Source of the DNA: an uncultured Clostridium sp.
GTDB lineage: Bacteria; Bacillota; Clostridia; TANB77; CAG-508
Assembly (NCBI GenBank): GCA_948471055.1
Contig: CAOKQZ010000015.1
Coordinates: 1-44,399, forward strand
DNA: 44,399 bases
Direction of reading: 5' to 3'
Below, in pieces: positions 16,459-26,632 of the stretch. Under the pieces are notes generated by a model that was not told where the DNA came from, did no database searches, and saw only the letters and a list, made by a program, of their open reading frames with translations. Each line of letters begins with the position of its first letter. Within the stretch, counting starts at the first letter, position 1. The position numbers and the translations under genes were made by a program.

Positions 16459-17470
16459 GTGCTAGATAAGCGTAAAAAAGAGATTTTGCAAGCAGTTGTA
16501 GACGAGTACATTAATACCGCAGAACCAGTAAGCTCAGCAACACTAGTTGAAAAATATGGGTTAAATTATAGTAGTGCAACTGTCCGAAACGAATTAGCAG
16601 AACTTGAAAACAATGGTTATTTAGATAAACCTCACACATCTTCTGGCAGAGTCCCTTCGGAAAAAGGATATCGATTTTATGTGGATGAATTAGTAAATGA
16701 AGAAGATATTTCTTTAGAAGAAATTAAATATATTCAAACAAAACTAGCCACAAAAGTAAATGAAATTGAAGATTTAACTAAAATCGCAACCTCAACCTTA
16801 TCCGAAATTACCCATTACACTACGGTTGCCATTCGGACCAAAACCAGATAGGCAAACCATAGAAGAAATCAAATTTGTATTATTAGGCACAAGAATGTTA
16901 ATGGTTGTGATTGTAACCGATACGGGAATGGTAAAAGAAACTATTATAAAATACGATGAAGACATTAATACAAGCCAAGTAGAAACTTTAAATAATTTGT
17001 TTAACAGCAAATTACAAGGAAAGCCACTTAATAAGATTGATAAACCAATGGAAGAATACATTTTTTCCGAAATCAATTACAGTATCGAAGTTATAAAACC
17101 AATTATAGAGCAAATTAACAAAGTTATTGAAGAAGAAAACAAAATTTATTTAGAAGGAACCAAAAAAGCCTTTGATTTACCAGAATTTAAAAGCCTAGAA
17201 ATTGCCAAAAACTTTGTGAATATCTTAGATGAAAAAGAATTGGTATTAGATATGCTAAATTCTGGCATTGCAAAAGATATTAATGTTTACATAGGGGACG
17301 AAAATGATAATGAACAATTAAAAGATTTTAGTATTGTTACTTTTAAACATTCGATAGGAGATAAGGATTTAGGAACAATTGGAATTATAGGACCAAAACG
17401 AATGGATTATTCAAAAGTAATTTCAGTTATGAAATACATTAGTAAAAAAATGAAAGAAAAAGATTTGTAA
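16459..17470 (+). CDS. hrcA: Heat-inducible transcription repressor HrcA, with a +1 frameshift at CGG
   Basis: Repressor of the heat-shock operon through CIRCE. The N-terminal winged helix is intact (LDKRKKEILQAVVDEYINTA, SSATVRNELAELENNGYLDK, HTSSGRVPSEKGYRFYVDEL). After THYTTVAI the frame meets CGG (16834-16836). Skipping the C reads GGA and continues GPKPDRQTIEEIKFVLLG through the GAF-like and C-terminal domains to IGPKRMDYSKVISVMKYI, a normal HrcA ending. Without the shift the protein stops five residues later. I chose GTG 16459, which has GAGGTGA five bases upstream, over GTG 16450. First gene of hrcA-grpE-(18165)-dnaK-dnaJ. Confidence 0.92.
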
Positions 17471-17560
17471 AAAGATTAATATAAAAACAAAATTTTCATA
17501 CCCATGTGTGATTTAAGGTAAAGCAAGAAAAAGTGGTATTTAATAGGAAAACAAAGAGTT

Positions 17561-17581
17561 GTAGGGGCGATGGAAATCGCC
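17561..17581 (+). repeat. GTAGGGGCGA palindromic repeat copy
   Basis: GTAGGGGCGAT-GGAA-ATCGCC between hrcA and grpE. It is the same family as 15236/15309, and the downstream TTTGAAGAAA also resembles the flank of the 15309 copy (CTTCGAAGAAA on the reverse strand). Confidence 0.8.
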
Positions 17582-17613
17582 TAAGAGTATTTGAAGAAAG
17601 GAAGGAGTTTAAA

Positions 17614-18150
17614 ATGGAAGAGAAAAAAGAAGAAGTAGAAAAAACAACAAACAATGATGAAAAACAAAAGTTGGAAAGAGAAGAGAATAACAAAAATCAA
17701 AATTTAGAAAAAGGAAAGGAAGATACAACAAAACAAGAATTAGAAGAAATGACAGACCGTTACAAACGTTTAATGGCAGAATTTGATAACTTCAAAAAAA
17801 GAAGTGCAAAAGAAAGAGAAAGTTTGTATGATTCTTTAACGTCCGATATTGTAACATCAATTTTGCCAGTACTAGATAACCTAGAAAAAGCAGTTTCAAC
17901 CAAAACCGAAGACCAAAACTACAAACAAGGAGTTGAAATGGTTCATAAACAATTTATAGATACCTTAGGAAGTCTAGGAGTAGAAGAAATAAAAACCATA
18001 GGAGAAACCTTTAACCCAGAATATCACGAGGCAGTAAGCAGTGTACAAGACGAAAATTTAGGAGAAAAGGAAATCAAAGAAGAATTTAGAAAAGGTTACA
18101 AAATAAGAGATAAGGTAATACGCCATTCCATGGTCGTTGTTGCAAACTAG
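17614..18150 (+). CDS. grpE: Nucleotide exchange factor GrpE
   Basis: Releases ADP from DnaK. A charged N-terminal tail and long coiled coil (EKKEEVEKTTNNDEKQK and following) lead into the core: YKRLMAEFDNFKKRSAKERE, ILPVLDNLEKAV, GVEMVHKQFIDTLGSLGVEE, FNPEYHEAVSSV and GYKIRDKVIRHSMVVVA, the family hallmark ending. ATG 17614 has AAGGAG upstream; the longer GTG frame runs through the palindromic repeat and was rejected. 178 residues. Confidence 0.95.
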   Translation: MEEKKEEVEKTTNNDEKQKLEREENNKNQNLEKGKEDTTKQELEEMTDRYKRLMAEFDNFKKRSAKERESLYDSLTSDIVTSILPVLDNLEKAVSTKTEDQNYKQGVEMVHKQFIDTLGSLGVEEIKTIGETFNPEYHEAVSSVQDENLGEKEIKEEFRKGYKIRDKVIRHSMVVVAN

Positions 18151-18164
18151 AAAAGGAGAAATAT

Positions 18165-18443
18165 ATGCCAGAAGAAACAATAGGAATAGAAGAGAAAATC
18201 GGAAATGGTGTAACCGTATATAGACCTGCACCGGGTATTACAAATTCATCAAGTATAGTACCAATGGGACGAATTGTAATAAATACGTTTTTCTATATGT
18301 CATTAATATTGTTAATAGCCATACTGATATGTTTGTTAGCCAACAGAATAAAAAAAGGAAAATTCAGCTTCAATATGATTATTATGGCTGTGATTTCATT
18401 TGTTATTTTTGTTGTAGCAGCATATACAAAGGGTATATTATAA
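18165..18443 (+). CDS. Small two-helix membrane protein inside the heat-shock operon
   Basis: The family is not recognised. The 92-residue protein has a polar N-terminus (about 45 residues) and two membrane helices (TFFYMSLILLIAILICLLA and MIIMAVISFVIFVVAAY) joined by a basic loop NRIKKGKF. AAAGGAG precedes the ATG. It lies 14 bases after grpE and 53 before dnaK, so it should be co-transcribed and heat-inducible. A membrane protein between grpE and dnaK is unusual; a role in stress at the membrane is only a guess. Confidence 0.75.
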   Translation: MPEETIGIEEKIGNGVTVYRPAPGITNSSSIVPMGRIVINTFFYMSLILLIAILICLLANRIKKGKFSFNMIIMAVISFVIFVVAAYTKGIL

Positions 18444-18478
18444 ATAAATTACAAAAGAAACCCAGAAAAAGAAAATAA

Positions 18479-20374
<1,896 letters not shown>

Positions 20375-20429
20375 TAGATATACGTTAAAATATTATATAC
20401 CATGTAGGCACAAATGAACAAACAAAAAA

Positions 20430-20454
20430 GGGGTGCGCACGGCGCAACCCCTAC
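20430..20454 (+). repeat. GTAGGGGT-type palindromic repeat between dnaK and dnaJ
   Basis: GGGGT-GCGC, loop, GCGC-AACCCCTAC forms a strong hairpin with one bulge. It ends with CCCCTAC as the other copies do. By position it may lower dnaJ transcription relative to dnaK. Confidence 0.75.
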
Positions 20455-20488
20455 AAAAATCATTTAAATAATGATAATGGAGGAAAAA

Positions 20489-21637
20489 ATGGCAACAAAA
20501 AGAGATTATTATGAGGTTTTGGGTGTTGATAAAAATGCAACCGATGATGAGTTAAAACATGCTTATCGTAAGCTTGCCAAAAAATATCATCCAGACGCAA
20601 ACCCAGATAATAAAAAAGAAGCAGAAGCAAAATTTAAAGAAGTAAATGAAGCATACGAAACATTATCCGATGCCCAGAAAAGACGAATGTATGACCAATT
20701 TGGACCAGATGGACCACAGGGCTTTGGCGGTGGTGGACCAGGGGGAGGATATTATTCTTATTCTACCTCAGGTTTTGATGGCTTTGACATGGGAGATTTA
20801 GGAGATATTTTCTCATCCTTCTTTGGAGGAGGATTTGGAGGTAGAAGTTCATCAAGAACAAATGGACCAGCCAAAGGAGCGGATTTACGTTATAATATGG
20901 AAATCAGTTTTGAAGAGGCTTTTTTGGGAGTGGAAAAAGAAATTAGCATTAGCCGTGATGACACCTGTGACACCTGCCATGGAAGTGGTGCAAAACCAGG
21001 TAGCAAAGTAGATACCTGTACCATGTGCCATGGAACCGGAAAAATACAACAAGTACAAACCACGATTTTAGGACAAATGCAAACCACAAGAACCTGTCCT
21101 ACGTGCCATGGAGAAGGAAAAGTCATAAAAGAACCATGTGATACCTGTAGAGGAAAAGGAACCGTTCGAAAACAAGCCAAGATAAAAGTAAAAATTCCAG
21201 CAGGAATTGATGAAAACCAAACCGTTGTATTAAGAGGGGAAGGAGCACCAGGAACGAAAGGTGGACAAAAGGGAGACCTATACATTACAGTACATATAAA
21301 AAGACACAATATCTTTACAAGACAAGACTATAACGTACTTTGTGATATCCCAATCACTTTTACCCAAGCAACCCTAGGAGCAGAATTAGAAATTCCAATG
21401 GTAGACGGTTCAAAAGAAAAATTTAAAATACCAGAAGGAACCCAAACAGGAACGAGATTCCGTATAAAAGGAAAAGGCTTTAAAGCTGTTAACCGAAATT
21501 ATGAAGGAGATGTCATTTTCACCGTAGAAATACAAACCCCAAAACGCCTATCTAAGGAACAAAGAGAGTTACTAGTAGAGCTTGCCAAAACCATGAACGA
21601 ACAACCACCGGTAAAGAAAAGAGGAATATTTGGATAA
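20489..21637 (+). CDS. dnaJ: Chaperone protein DnaJ
   Basis: Hsp40 co-chaperone. It has a J domain ([20 protein letters not shown], with HPD in [11 protein letters not shown]), a Gly/Phe-rich region with GGGFGGRSS, and four CxxCxGxG zinc repeats ([36 protein letters not shown]). The C-terminal beta domains end in ERELL-like [22 protein letters not shown] 20489 has GGAGG seven bases upstream; the upstream in-frame ATG at 20471 overlaps no ribosome site. 382 residues, last heat-shock gene. Confidence 0.97.
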   Translation: MATKRDYYEVLGVDKNATDDELKHAYRKLAKKYHPDANPDNKKEAEAKFKEVNEAYETLSDAQKRRMYDQFGPDGPQGFGGGGPGGGYYSYSTSGFDGFDMGDLGDIFSSFFGGGFGGRSSSRTNGPAKGADLRYNMEISFEEAFLGVEKEISISRDDTCDTCHGSGAKPGSKVDTCTMCHGTGKIQQVQTTILGQMQTTRTCPTCHGEGKVIKEPCDTCRGKGTVRKQAKIKVKIPAGIDENQTVVLRGEGAPGTKGGQKGDLYITVHIKRHNIFTRQDYNVLCDIPITFTQATLGAELEIPMVDGSKEKFKIPEGTQTGTRFRIKGKGFKAVNRNYEGDVIFTVEIQTPKRLSKEQRELLVELAKTMNEQPPVKKRGIFG

Positions 21638-21667
21638 AAATAGAAGAGAGATGGCTATGGTGATACT

Positions 21668-22888
21668 ATGAAAAGACAAATTCTACATGTGGATGTAAAT
21701 AATGCTTTTTTATCTTGGACAGCCATTGATAGATTACGAGCAGGAGAAAAACTTGATATTCGAAATATTCCAGCAATTATTGGTGGGGATGAGAGTAGTC
21801 GCCATGGGGTAGTTCTAGCCAAAAGCATGAAGGCAAAGGAATTTGGAATAAAAACTGGAGAACCGATTTATCAAGCACGAAAGAAGTGCCCCAATTTACA
21901 GGTGTTTCAAGGGGACTATGCTTCTTATCAAAAACATTCTAATGAATTATATGGGTTGTTATTAGAATACACAGACCAAATTGAGCGCTTTTCGATTGAT
22001 GAGTGCTTTTTAGATATGACTCTATTTTTACCACCAAAAGAGACATTGCTAAATAAAGCTTACGAAATTAACCGAAGAGTAAGAGAAGAATTAGGGTTTA
22101 CGGTAAATATTGGGGTGGCGAATAACAAATTACTTGCAAAAATGGCATCTGATTTTAGGAAACCAGACCGAGTACATACTTTGTGGAAAGAAGAAATTCC
22201 AAGTAAAATGTGGGTTCTTCCTATTTCAGAATTATTTATGGTAGGAAGAAAAAGTATTCCAAAGCTTGCACAAATGGGAATAAAAACGATTGAAGATTTA
22301 GCAAAACAAAATGAAAAGATATTAATGAAACGTTTTGGAAAACATGGAAAAATGATGTGGGAATATGCCAATGGAATGGACAATAGCGAAGTTATGTATC
22401 AGCTGGAACAACCTAAATGTATAGGAAATTCTATTACTCTTCCACAAGATATTTATAATTTGAATCGTTTAAATGAAATATTATTAGCTTTATCAGAACA
22501 AGTAGCTTTTCGTTTACGAAAACATAAATTAAAAGCAAGTGTAGTTAGTGTGCAAATCAAAACGAAAGATTTTGTTAATTTTTCACATCAAAAAACGCTA
22601 AGTTCTCCTACCAATATTACCAAAGAAATATATGAAACAAGTAAAGAATTATTAGCAAATCTTCATCAAAATAGAGCAGTTCGTTTAATTGGTATACAAA
22701 CCAGTAAGCTAGTAGAAAAAGACCAAGGACAATTAAGCCTTTTTGAACAAAACATCAATCCAAAGCAAGAAAAAATTGAAGATGTAATGGAGGACTTGAA
22801 AAAGAAATATGGATATGGCATTATTACAAGAGCAGGTGAAATGAAAGTAAAAGATATGTTAAATATACGCAACGAGAAACAAGAATAA
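21668..22888 (+). CDS. dinB: Y-family DNA polymerase (DinB/Pol IV-like)
   Basis: Translesion DNA polymerase, 406 residues. The palm motifs are present: ILHVDVNNAFLSW (catalytic Asp; Asn replaces the usual second aromatic region as in many clostridial members) and RFSIDECFLDMT (Asp-Glu pair). The thumb has an HhH segment (VGRKSIPKLAQMGIKTIEDL). The C-terminal little-finger domain ends with LSLFEQN and AGEMKVKD, and QLSLFE resembles the beta-clamp binding motif. It lies 30 bases after dnaJ without a terminator, so partial co-transcription with heat shock is possible. Confidence 0.92.
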   Translation: MKRQILHVDVNNAFLSWTAIDRLRAGEKLDIRNIPAIIGGDESSRHGVVLAKSMKAKEFGIKTGEPIYQARKKCPNLQVFQGDYASYQKHSNELYGLLLEYTDQIERFSIDECFLDMTLFLPPKETLLNKAYEINRRVREELGFTVNIGVANNKLLAKMASDFRKPDRVHTLWKEEIPSKMWVLPISELFMVGRKSIPKLAQMGIKTIEDLAKQNEKILMKRFGKHGKMMWEYANGMDNSEVMYQLEQPKCIGNSITLPQDIYNLNRLNEILLALSEQVAFRLRKHKLKASVVSVQIKTKDFVNFSHQKTLSSPTNITKEIYETSKELLANLHQNRAVRLIGIQTSKLVEKDQGQLSLFEQNINPKQEKIEDVMEDLKKKYGYGIITRAGEMKVKDMLNIRNEKQE

Positions 22889-22891
22889 ATA

Positions 22892-22926
22892 GTTATGTAA
22901 TTACCTTTGGCGATTATAGTAATAAC
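22892..22926. repeat. Small CTTTGGCGAT hairpin repeat copy
   Basis: GTTATGTAATTACC-TTT-GGCGATTATAGTAATAAC is an imperfect palindrome sharing the CTTTGGCGATTA core with copies at about 27887-27921 and 37746-37772. Confidence 0.6.
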
Positions 22927-22987
22927 GATGGTGGGGGACTAGAAAGTCGAAAATTGTCACAAAAAAAGGACAGCTTCATATGATATA

Positions 22988-23014
22988 CTATAACGATTCT
23001 TTAAGTCGTTATAG
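22988..23014 (+). promoter_or_regulatory. Hairpin overlapping the ribosome site of the 23028 gene
   Basis: CTATAACGA (22988-22996) and TCGTTATAG (23006-23014) form a perfect 9-bp stem. Its 3' end reaches the first bases of AGGAGGTG (from 23013), so it abuts the Shine-Dalgarno site and may influence translation start. It could also mark a transcript 5' end. Confidence 0.5.
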
Positions 23015-23027
23015 GAGGTGAAATAGA

Positions 23028-23291
23028 ATGGATATGGAACCAAACTGTTATTATGAAGAGCCAAAATGTTGCAATAAAAATAGAAAATGTTGTGTGGATT
23101 TAATTTTAACAATTTTATTAGTAGCATTCGCATTTACTCTAGGATTAATTATAGGAGCAATTGCAGGAATTTTAGTACTTTTAGGACTAAGTGCCTTTAT
23201 AGCAATTGCAGTAATATTAGGATTATTAATTGTTTTAAGAATTGTTGCTTTAGTATGTGCGAAAAAAGACAAGAAATGTTGCAGTAGATAA
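23028..23291 (+). CDS. Cysteine-rich small membrane protein (87 aa)
   Basis: The family is not recognised. Cys-rich polar ends (NCYYEEPKCCNKNRKCC at the N-terminus, CAKKDKKCCSR at the C-terminus) flank two glycine-rich hydrophobic helices (ILTILLVAFAFTLGLIIGAI, AIAVILGLLIVLRIVAL). Three CC pairs are visible. AGGAGGTG lies nine bases upstream of the ATG. The Cys arrangement suggests metal binding or disulfides near the membrane, which is inference. It resembles small clostridial proteins seen beside spore-coat or envelope genes only in general character. Confidence 0.65.
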   Translation: MDMEPNCYYEEPKCCNKNRKCCVDLILTILLVAFAFTLGLIIGAIAGILVLLGLSAFIAIAVILGLLIVLRIVALVCAKKDKKCCSR

Positions 23292-23301
23292 GGGTAAAAA
23301 A

Positions 23302-23321
23302 CGTGTATCGAAAGATACACG
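23302..23321 (+). terminator. GNRA-capped hairpin after the 23028 gene
   Basis: CGTGTATC-GAAA-GATACACG is a perfect 8-bp stem with a GNRA tetraloop, 11 bases after the stop codon. No T run follows, so it may protect the 3' end of the mRNA and not terminate by itself. Confidence 0.5.
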
Positions 23322-23368
23322 ATACATAAGAAAAAGGGGATTTATGAATTTTATTTGTACATACAAAT

Positions 23369-23413
23369 TTCAAGCATGTTACAAAAATATGACATTTTTG
23401 TAACATGCTTGAA
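23369..23413. promoter_or_regulatory. 20-bp perfect inverted repeat overlapping a promoter
   Basis: Arms at 23369-23388 and 23394-23413 (TTCAAGCATGTTACAAAAAT and its exact complement) around a 5-base loop. The right arm ends inside the -35 box (TTGAAT, 23409-23414) of the promoter for the 23489 gene. It could be a terminator for upstream transcription (TTTTT lies inside the arm) or an operator. Confidence 0.7.
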
Positions 23414-23437
23414 TTGTGTCGGGTTTTATCATATAAT
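23409..23437 (+). promoter_or_regulatory. Sigma-A promoter for the 23489-24380 genes
   Basis: TTGAAT (23409-23414), 17 bases and TATAAT (23432-23437), about 50 bases before ATG 23489. Confidence 0.7.
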
Positions 23438-23488
23438 GAAATTGCCTTATTATAAATACAAACGACGAAGAAGTAAAGGGGAGAGACT

Positions 23489-24031
23489 ATGGAGACTTTT
23501 GCTGAGTATATTTTGTCAGAACCGGACTATATAAAGAAAATGGAAATTGTATATTATTTACAAAAAAGAACCAACATCTTTTTTGATAATTCTGTTATGT
23601 TTAAAACAGAACTTGCTAGGATGTTTATAGATGATATGGAAATTGAGGATGTAGATAGAAATGTTGTATTAACAGCATGTTTGTTATGTTTTTGTAAAAA
23701 ATCAGACGACCCCCAAGATTTATCAATTGTAAAATCATATGCAAAAGAAGGAGCAAAGTATTTAGAAACATTAGGGTTTGATAAACGTTTTTGTAAAATT
23801 TGTGAAGAAGTAAACCGATATAGTGGAAGTGAACCAAGAGAGAAAGAAAGTGACATATTGGAATTAGTGGATAATTTTGGAGGTATGTTACTAAATAGAC
23901 CAGAAAGGCGAGGATTTCCGGTAGATGAAGCTTTAGTATTATTAGAGTTTCGTAACATGAAAGGAAAAAATAATCGTTATTTAGAAAAATTTAAACAATT
24001 TGTAACGGTTGCAGAAGGAATAGCAGTATAA
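23489..24031 (+). CDS. Hypothetical protein (180 aa), helical
   Basis: Not recognised with confidence. The protein is soluble and all-helical with several Cys (LTACLLCFCKKSDDP, FCKICEE). The segments KEGAKYLETLGFDKRFCKIC and SDILELVDNFGGMLLNRPER are reminiscent of HD-domain proteins, but the full His/Asp set is not evident. AAAGGGGAG precedes the ATG. It is followed 13 bases later by the 24045 gene and shares its promoter. Confidence 0.6.
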   Translation: METFAEYILSEPDYIKKMEIVYYLQKRTNIFFDNSVMFKTELARMFIDDMEIEDVDRNVVLTACLLCFCKKSDDPQDLSIVKSYAKEGAKYLETLGFDKRFCKICEEVNRYSGSEPREKESDILELVDNFGGMLLNRPERRGFPVDEALVLLEFRNMKGKNNRYLEKFKQFVTVAEGIAV

Positions 24032-24044
24032 AGGAGGAAACATT

Positions 24045-24380
24045 ATGGGATATAATGTAGAAGGATACACAAGGACATTTGGAGAAAATAGAACAATAAC
24101 AAATCTGGCAGAAAATACACAGAGAGCTAATAAAGTAGTATATATGCAAGCATTAAGAGACAAAACGGCACAGTTAAAAAAAGCGGATTTTTTAAAGTAT
24201 GTAGAAGAACATAGTAAGAAAAAGAATGAATACGTGGTAGAAGAAGAAAAAACAGGAAACACAAGCCAAAAAGCAGAAATTATTGAATTTAAAAAAGAGC
24301 AAAAAGCAGAAATTGTACCATTAAACAGAAAGAATATTGAAAATATCAAGGAAAGAGCATCAGGCGGAGAAGAAAGATAA
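24045..24380 (+). CDS. Hypothetical protein (111 aa), charged
   Basis: The family is not recognised. The N-terminus GYNVEGYTRTFGENRTITNL is followed by a helical, Lys/Glu-rich remainder (DFLKYVEEHSKKKNEYVVEE). There is no signal peptide or membrane segment. AAGGAGG lies before the ATG, and it sits in an operon with the preceding gene. The stop is followed by a palindromic repeat. Confidence 0.6.
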   Translation: MGYNVEGYTRTFGENRTITNLAENTQRANKVVYMQALRDKTAQLKKADFLKYVEEHSKKKNEYVVEEEKTGNTSQKAEIIEFKKEQKAEIVPLNRKNIENIKERASGGEER

Positions 24381-24426
24381 TAGACAAAGGAAGAGGATTA
24401 TATCATGTAATCCTCATTTTGCTGTC

Positions 24427-24452
24427 GTAGGGGTCGATGCCCACATCGACCC
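24427..24452 (+). repeat. GTAGGGGTCGATG palindromic repeat
   Basis: GTAGGGGTCGATG-CCCA-CATCGACCC; a near-identical copy is at 30617. It lies between the 24045 gene and the PHP-domain gene. The GTAGGGG edge matches the other family members although the arms differ. Confidence 0.85.
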
Positions 24453-24507
24453 AAAACACATAGGAGCGAAATCCATTTTTGCCCGAAAAAATAAGGAGGA
24501 AGAAAAA

Positions 24508-25701
24508 ATGTATGAAGTATTTGCAGATTTACATGTGCATATTGGAAGGAGTAAATCTGGTAAACCAATCAAAATTACAGCAGCAAGAAGTCTCAATTTT
24601 GAAAATATAGCCAAGGAATGTGTAGAACGTAAGGGAATTGGAGTTGTTGGTATTATAGATTGTGCCTCTCCATATGTAATTGAAGATATTGAAGAATTTC
24701 TACAAAACGGAGAAGCTTACGAAATACCAGATGGAGGAATTGTATATAAAAATAAAGTATGTATTATTTTAGGAAGTGAAATAGAAACTTCGGAAATAAA
24801 CGACCAAGGAAAAACAGGAAGTGCTCATAACCTATGCTATTTTCCAACCCTAAAAGACATTAAAGCCTTTTCTAAGGAAATGAGTAATCATATTCATAAT
24901 ATGACCCTAAGCTCCCAAAGAGCCAATATCTCTGCTTATGAATTAGTGGATATTGTAGAAAAGTACAATGGAATTTTAATTCCAGCCCATGCTTTTACAC
25001 CACACAAAAGCTTTTACGGCAATTGTACCGACCGTCTTTCTAAGATTTTTAAAGAAAAATTTGATAAAATTTTTGCTATTGAATTAGGATTAAGTTCCGA
25101 TACTTTTTTAGCAGACACCATATCGGAGTTAGAAACAAGAAGCTTTTTAACCAATTCCGATGCCCATTCTCTTCCTAAAATTGCAAGAGAATATAATAAA
25201 ATATTAGTAGAAGACATTAGTTTTAAAGAATTTATAAAAGCACTAAAAGCCGAAGATGGAAGAAAAATTGTAGCCAATTATGGACTAGACCCAAAACTTG
25301 GAAAATACCATAGAACCTACTGTGAAACCTGCGAAAAAAATGTGGAAGGAGTAGCACCAGTAACCACATGCCCAGACTGTGATTCGAAAAATATTACCAT
25401 GGGAGTTTTTGACCGTATCGAAATGATCAAAGATAAAAACAAAACCAAAAGCCCTGAAAATAGACCACCCTACATATACCAAGTGCCACTTACCTTTATT
25501 CCGGGATTAGGAGCAAAAACGATTGATAAACTATTAAATCATTTTGAAACCGAAATGAATATTTTACACAAACTTTCCAAAGATGACCTAGAAGCCATTA
25601 CCAATGCGAAAATTGCCAATACTATTATGCTAGCAAGAGAAGGAAAACTTAAGATACAAGCGGGTGGTGGCGGTGTATATGGTAAAGTAACGACTACCTA
25701 A
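24508..25701 (+). CDS. Endonuclease Q-like PHP-domain protein
   Basis: A PHP-domain metal-dependent nuclease resembling endonuclease Q, which cleaves 5' of deaminated bases or abasic sites in archaea and some Bacillota. N-terminal FADLHVHIGRSKSGKPIKIT holds the HxH metal site; then ILGSEIETSE, ILIPAHAFTPHKSFYGNC and LTNSDAHSLPKIAREYN (Asp-His) complete the PHP set. A four-Cys zinc module (CETCEKNVEGVAPVTTCPDC) and an HhH-like end (LTFIPGLGAKTIDKLLNHFE) follow, as in EndoQ. ATG 24508 has AAGGAGGA upstream; the longer frame runs through the repeat. 397 residues. EndoQ activity itself is inferred. Confidence 0.85.
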   Translation: MYEVFADLHVHIGRSKSGKPIKITAARSLNFENIAKECVERKGIGVVGIIDCASPYVIEDIEEFLQNGEAYEIPDGGIVYKNKVCIILGSEIETSEINDQGKTGSAHNLCYFPTLKDIKAFSKEMSNHIHNMTLSSQRANISAYELVDIVEKYNGILIPAHAFTPHKSFYGNCTDRLSKIFKEKFDKIFAIELGLSSDTFLADTISELETRSFLTNSDAHSLPKIAREYNKILVEDISFKEFIKALKAEDGRKIVANYGLDPKLGKYHRTYCETCEKNVEGVAPVTTCPDCDSKNITMGVFDRIEMIKDKNKTKSPENRPPYIYQVPLTFIPGLGAKTIDKLLNHFETEMNILHKLSKDDLEAITNAKIANTIMLAREGKLKIQAGGGGVYGKVTTT

Positions 25702-25730
25702 ATAGAAATACCAAGAAAATAGTTCTAAAT

Positions 25731-25847
25731 CTCATTTTATTACATAGACATTATGTATAAGAAAAACGGAGCTTTGGTTTGTACCCATACAAACCAAGGC
25801 GACTTTATACATAAATACGAAAAACCATTGGACATGGCAAAATGAGG
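25731..25847. repeat. Nested inverted-repeat element before spoIIM
   Basis: Three nested pairs are present: CTCATTTT (25731-25738) with AAAATGAG (25840-25847), TATGTATAA (25752-25760) with TTATACATA (25805-25813), and an inner 12-bp stem GCTTTGGTTTGT (25771-25782) with ACAAACCAAGGC (25789-25800). The outer pairing would end just before the spoIIM ribosome site. It could be a mobile palindrome or a leader structure. Confidence 0.65.
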
Positions 25848-25857
25848 AGGTAATAAT

Positions 25858-26506
25858 TTGAGAAACACAGGAAGAAGAAAAAATAGTAAAGTAAAAGAAG
25901 TTGTATTAACCCATATTAAAAACAATCTAAAAGAATATAGCATTGCAACCTTATTGTTACTAATTGGGTTAATTTTTGGGATTATTTTTGTAAATAACGC
26001 TTCCGAAATGCAAGTACAAGATATTACAGGCTATTTATCCGAATTTGTAAATTCGTTAAAAAACAATGCCCAAATTGATGAAGGGGCATTATTAAAAGAC
26101 AGTCTTATTTCAAATTTTTTATTAGTTATTGCCTTATGGTTTGTTGGCTCTACCGTAATTGGAATTCCTATTGTATATGGTATTATTTTATATAGAGGAT
26201 TTTGCTTAGGTTATACCATTTCTTCTGCTATTGCAACCTTAGGAATTGGAAAACGGAATGCTGTTTGTTGCAACTTCGATTTTACTACAAAATATCATTT
26301 TTATTCCATGTATTCTAGCATTAGCCGTAAGTGGCATGAAATTATATAAAGCCATTATGAAAGATAAAAGAAGAGAAACCATCAAACTAGAAATCACAAG
26401 ACACACTATTTTTTCCTGTATTTTACTTTTGGGGCTTGAAATTGCTGCCTTAGTAGAAGTATACCTTTCGTCAAATTTATTAGAAATTTGTTCAAAATAC
26501 TTTTAA
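25858..26506 (+). CDS. spoIIM: Stage II sporulation protein M, with a +1 frameshift at CGG
   Basis: Membrane protein of the SpoIIDMP engulfment machine. LKEYSIATLLLLIGLIFGII starts helix 1; then SNFLLVIALWFVGSTVIGIP and ILYRGFCLGYTISSAIATLG, the SpoIIM signature. At GIGK the frame meets CGG (26254-26256). Skipping C reads GGA and gives GIGKGMLFVATSILLQNIIF, matching the family, through to the stop at 26506. Without the shift the last 28 residues are nonsense. The start is TTG 25858 with an AGGAGG site seven bases upstream. The neighbour xerD is the usual partner in Bacillota. Its presence indicates a spore-former. Confidence 0.9.
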
Positions 26507-26539
26507 GAAAAAATATTTTGAGAAATTTTAAAAAATCTA

Positions 26540-26568
26540 TTTACATTTTTGAAGAATTTTGATATAAC
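26540..26568 (+). promoter_or_regulatory. Promoter of xerD
   Basis: TTTACA (26540-26545), 17 bases and TATAAC (26563-26568). Confidence 0.6.
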
Positions 26569-26632
26569 AATAAGAGCGTTATGTCAATTGTAATTGACTA
26601 ACAAAATTAGAGAGTTTAAGGTAGGGAGTAAA

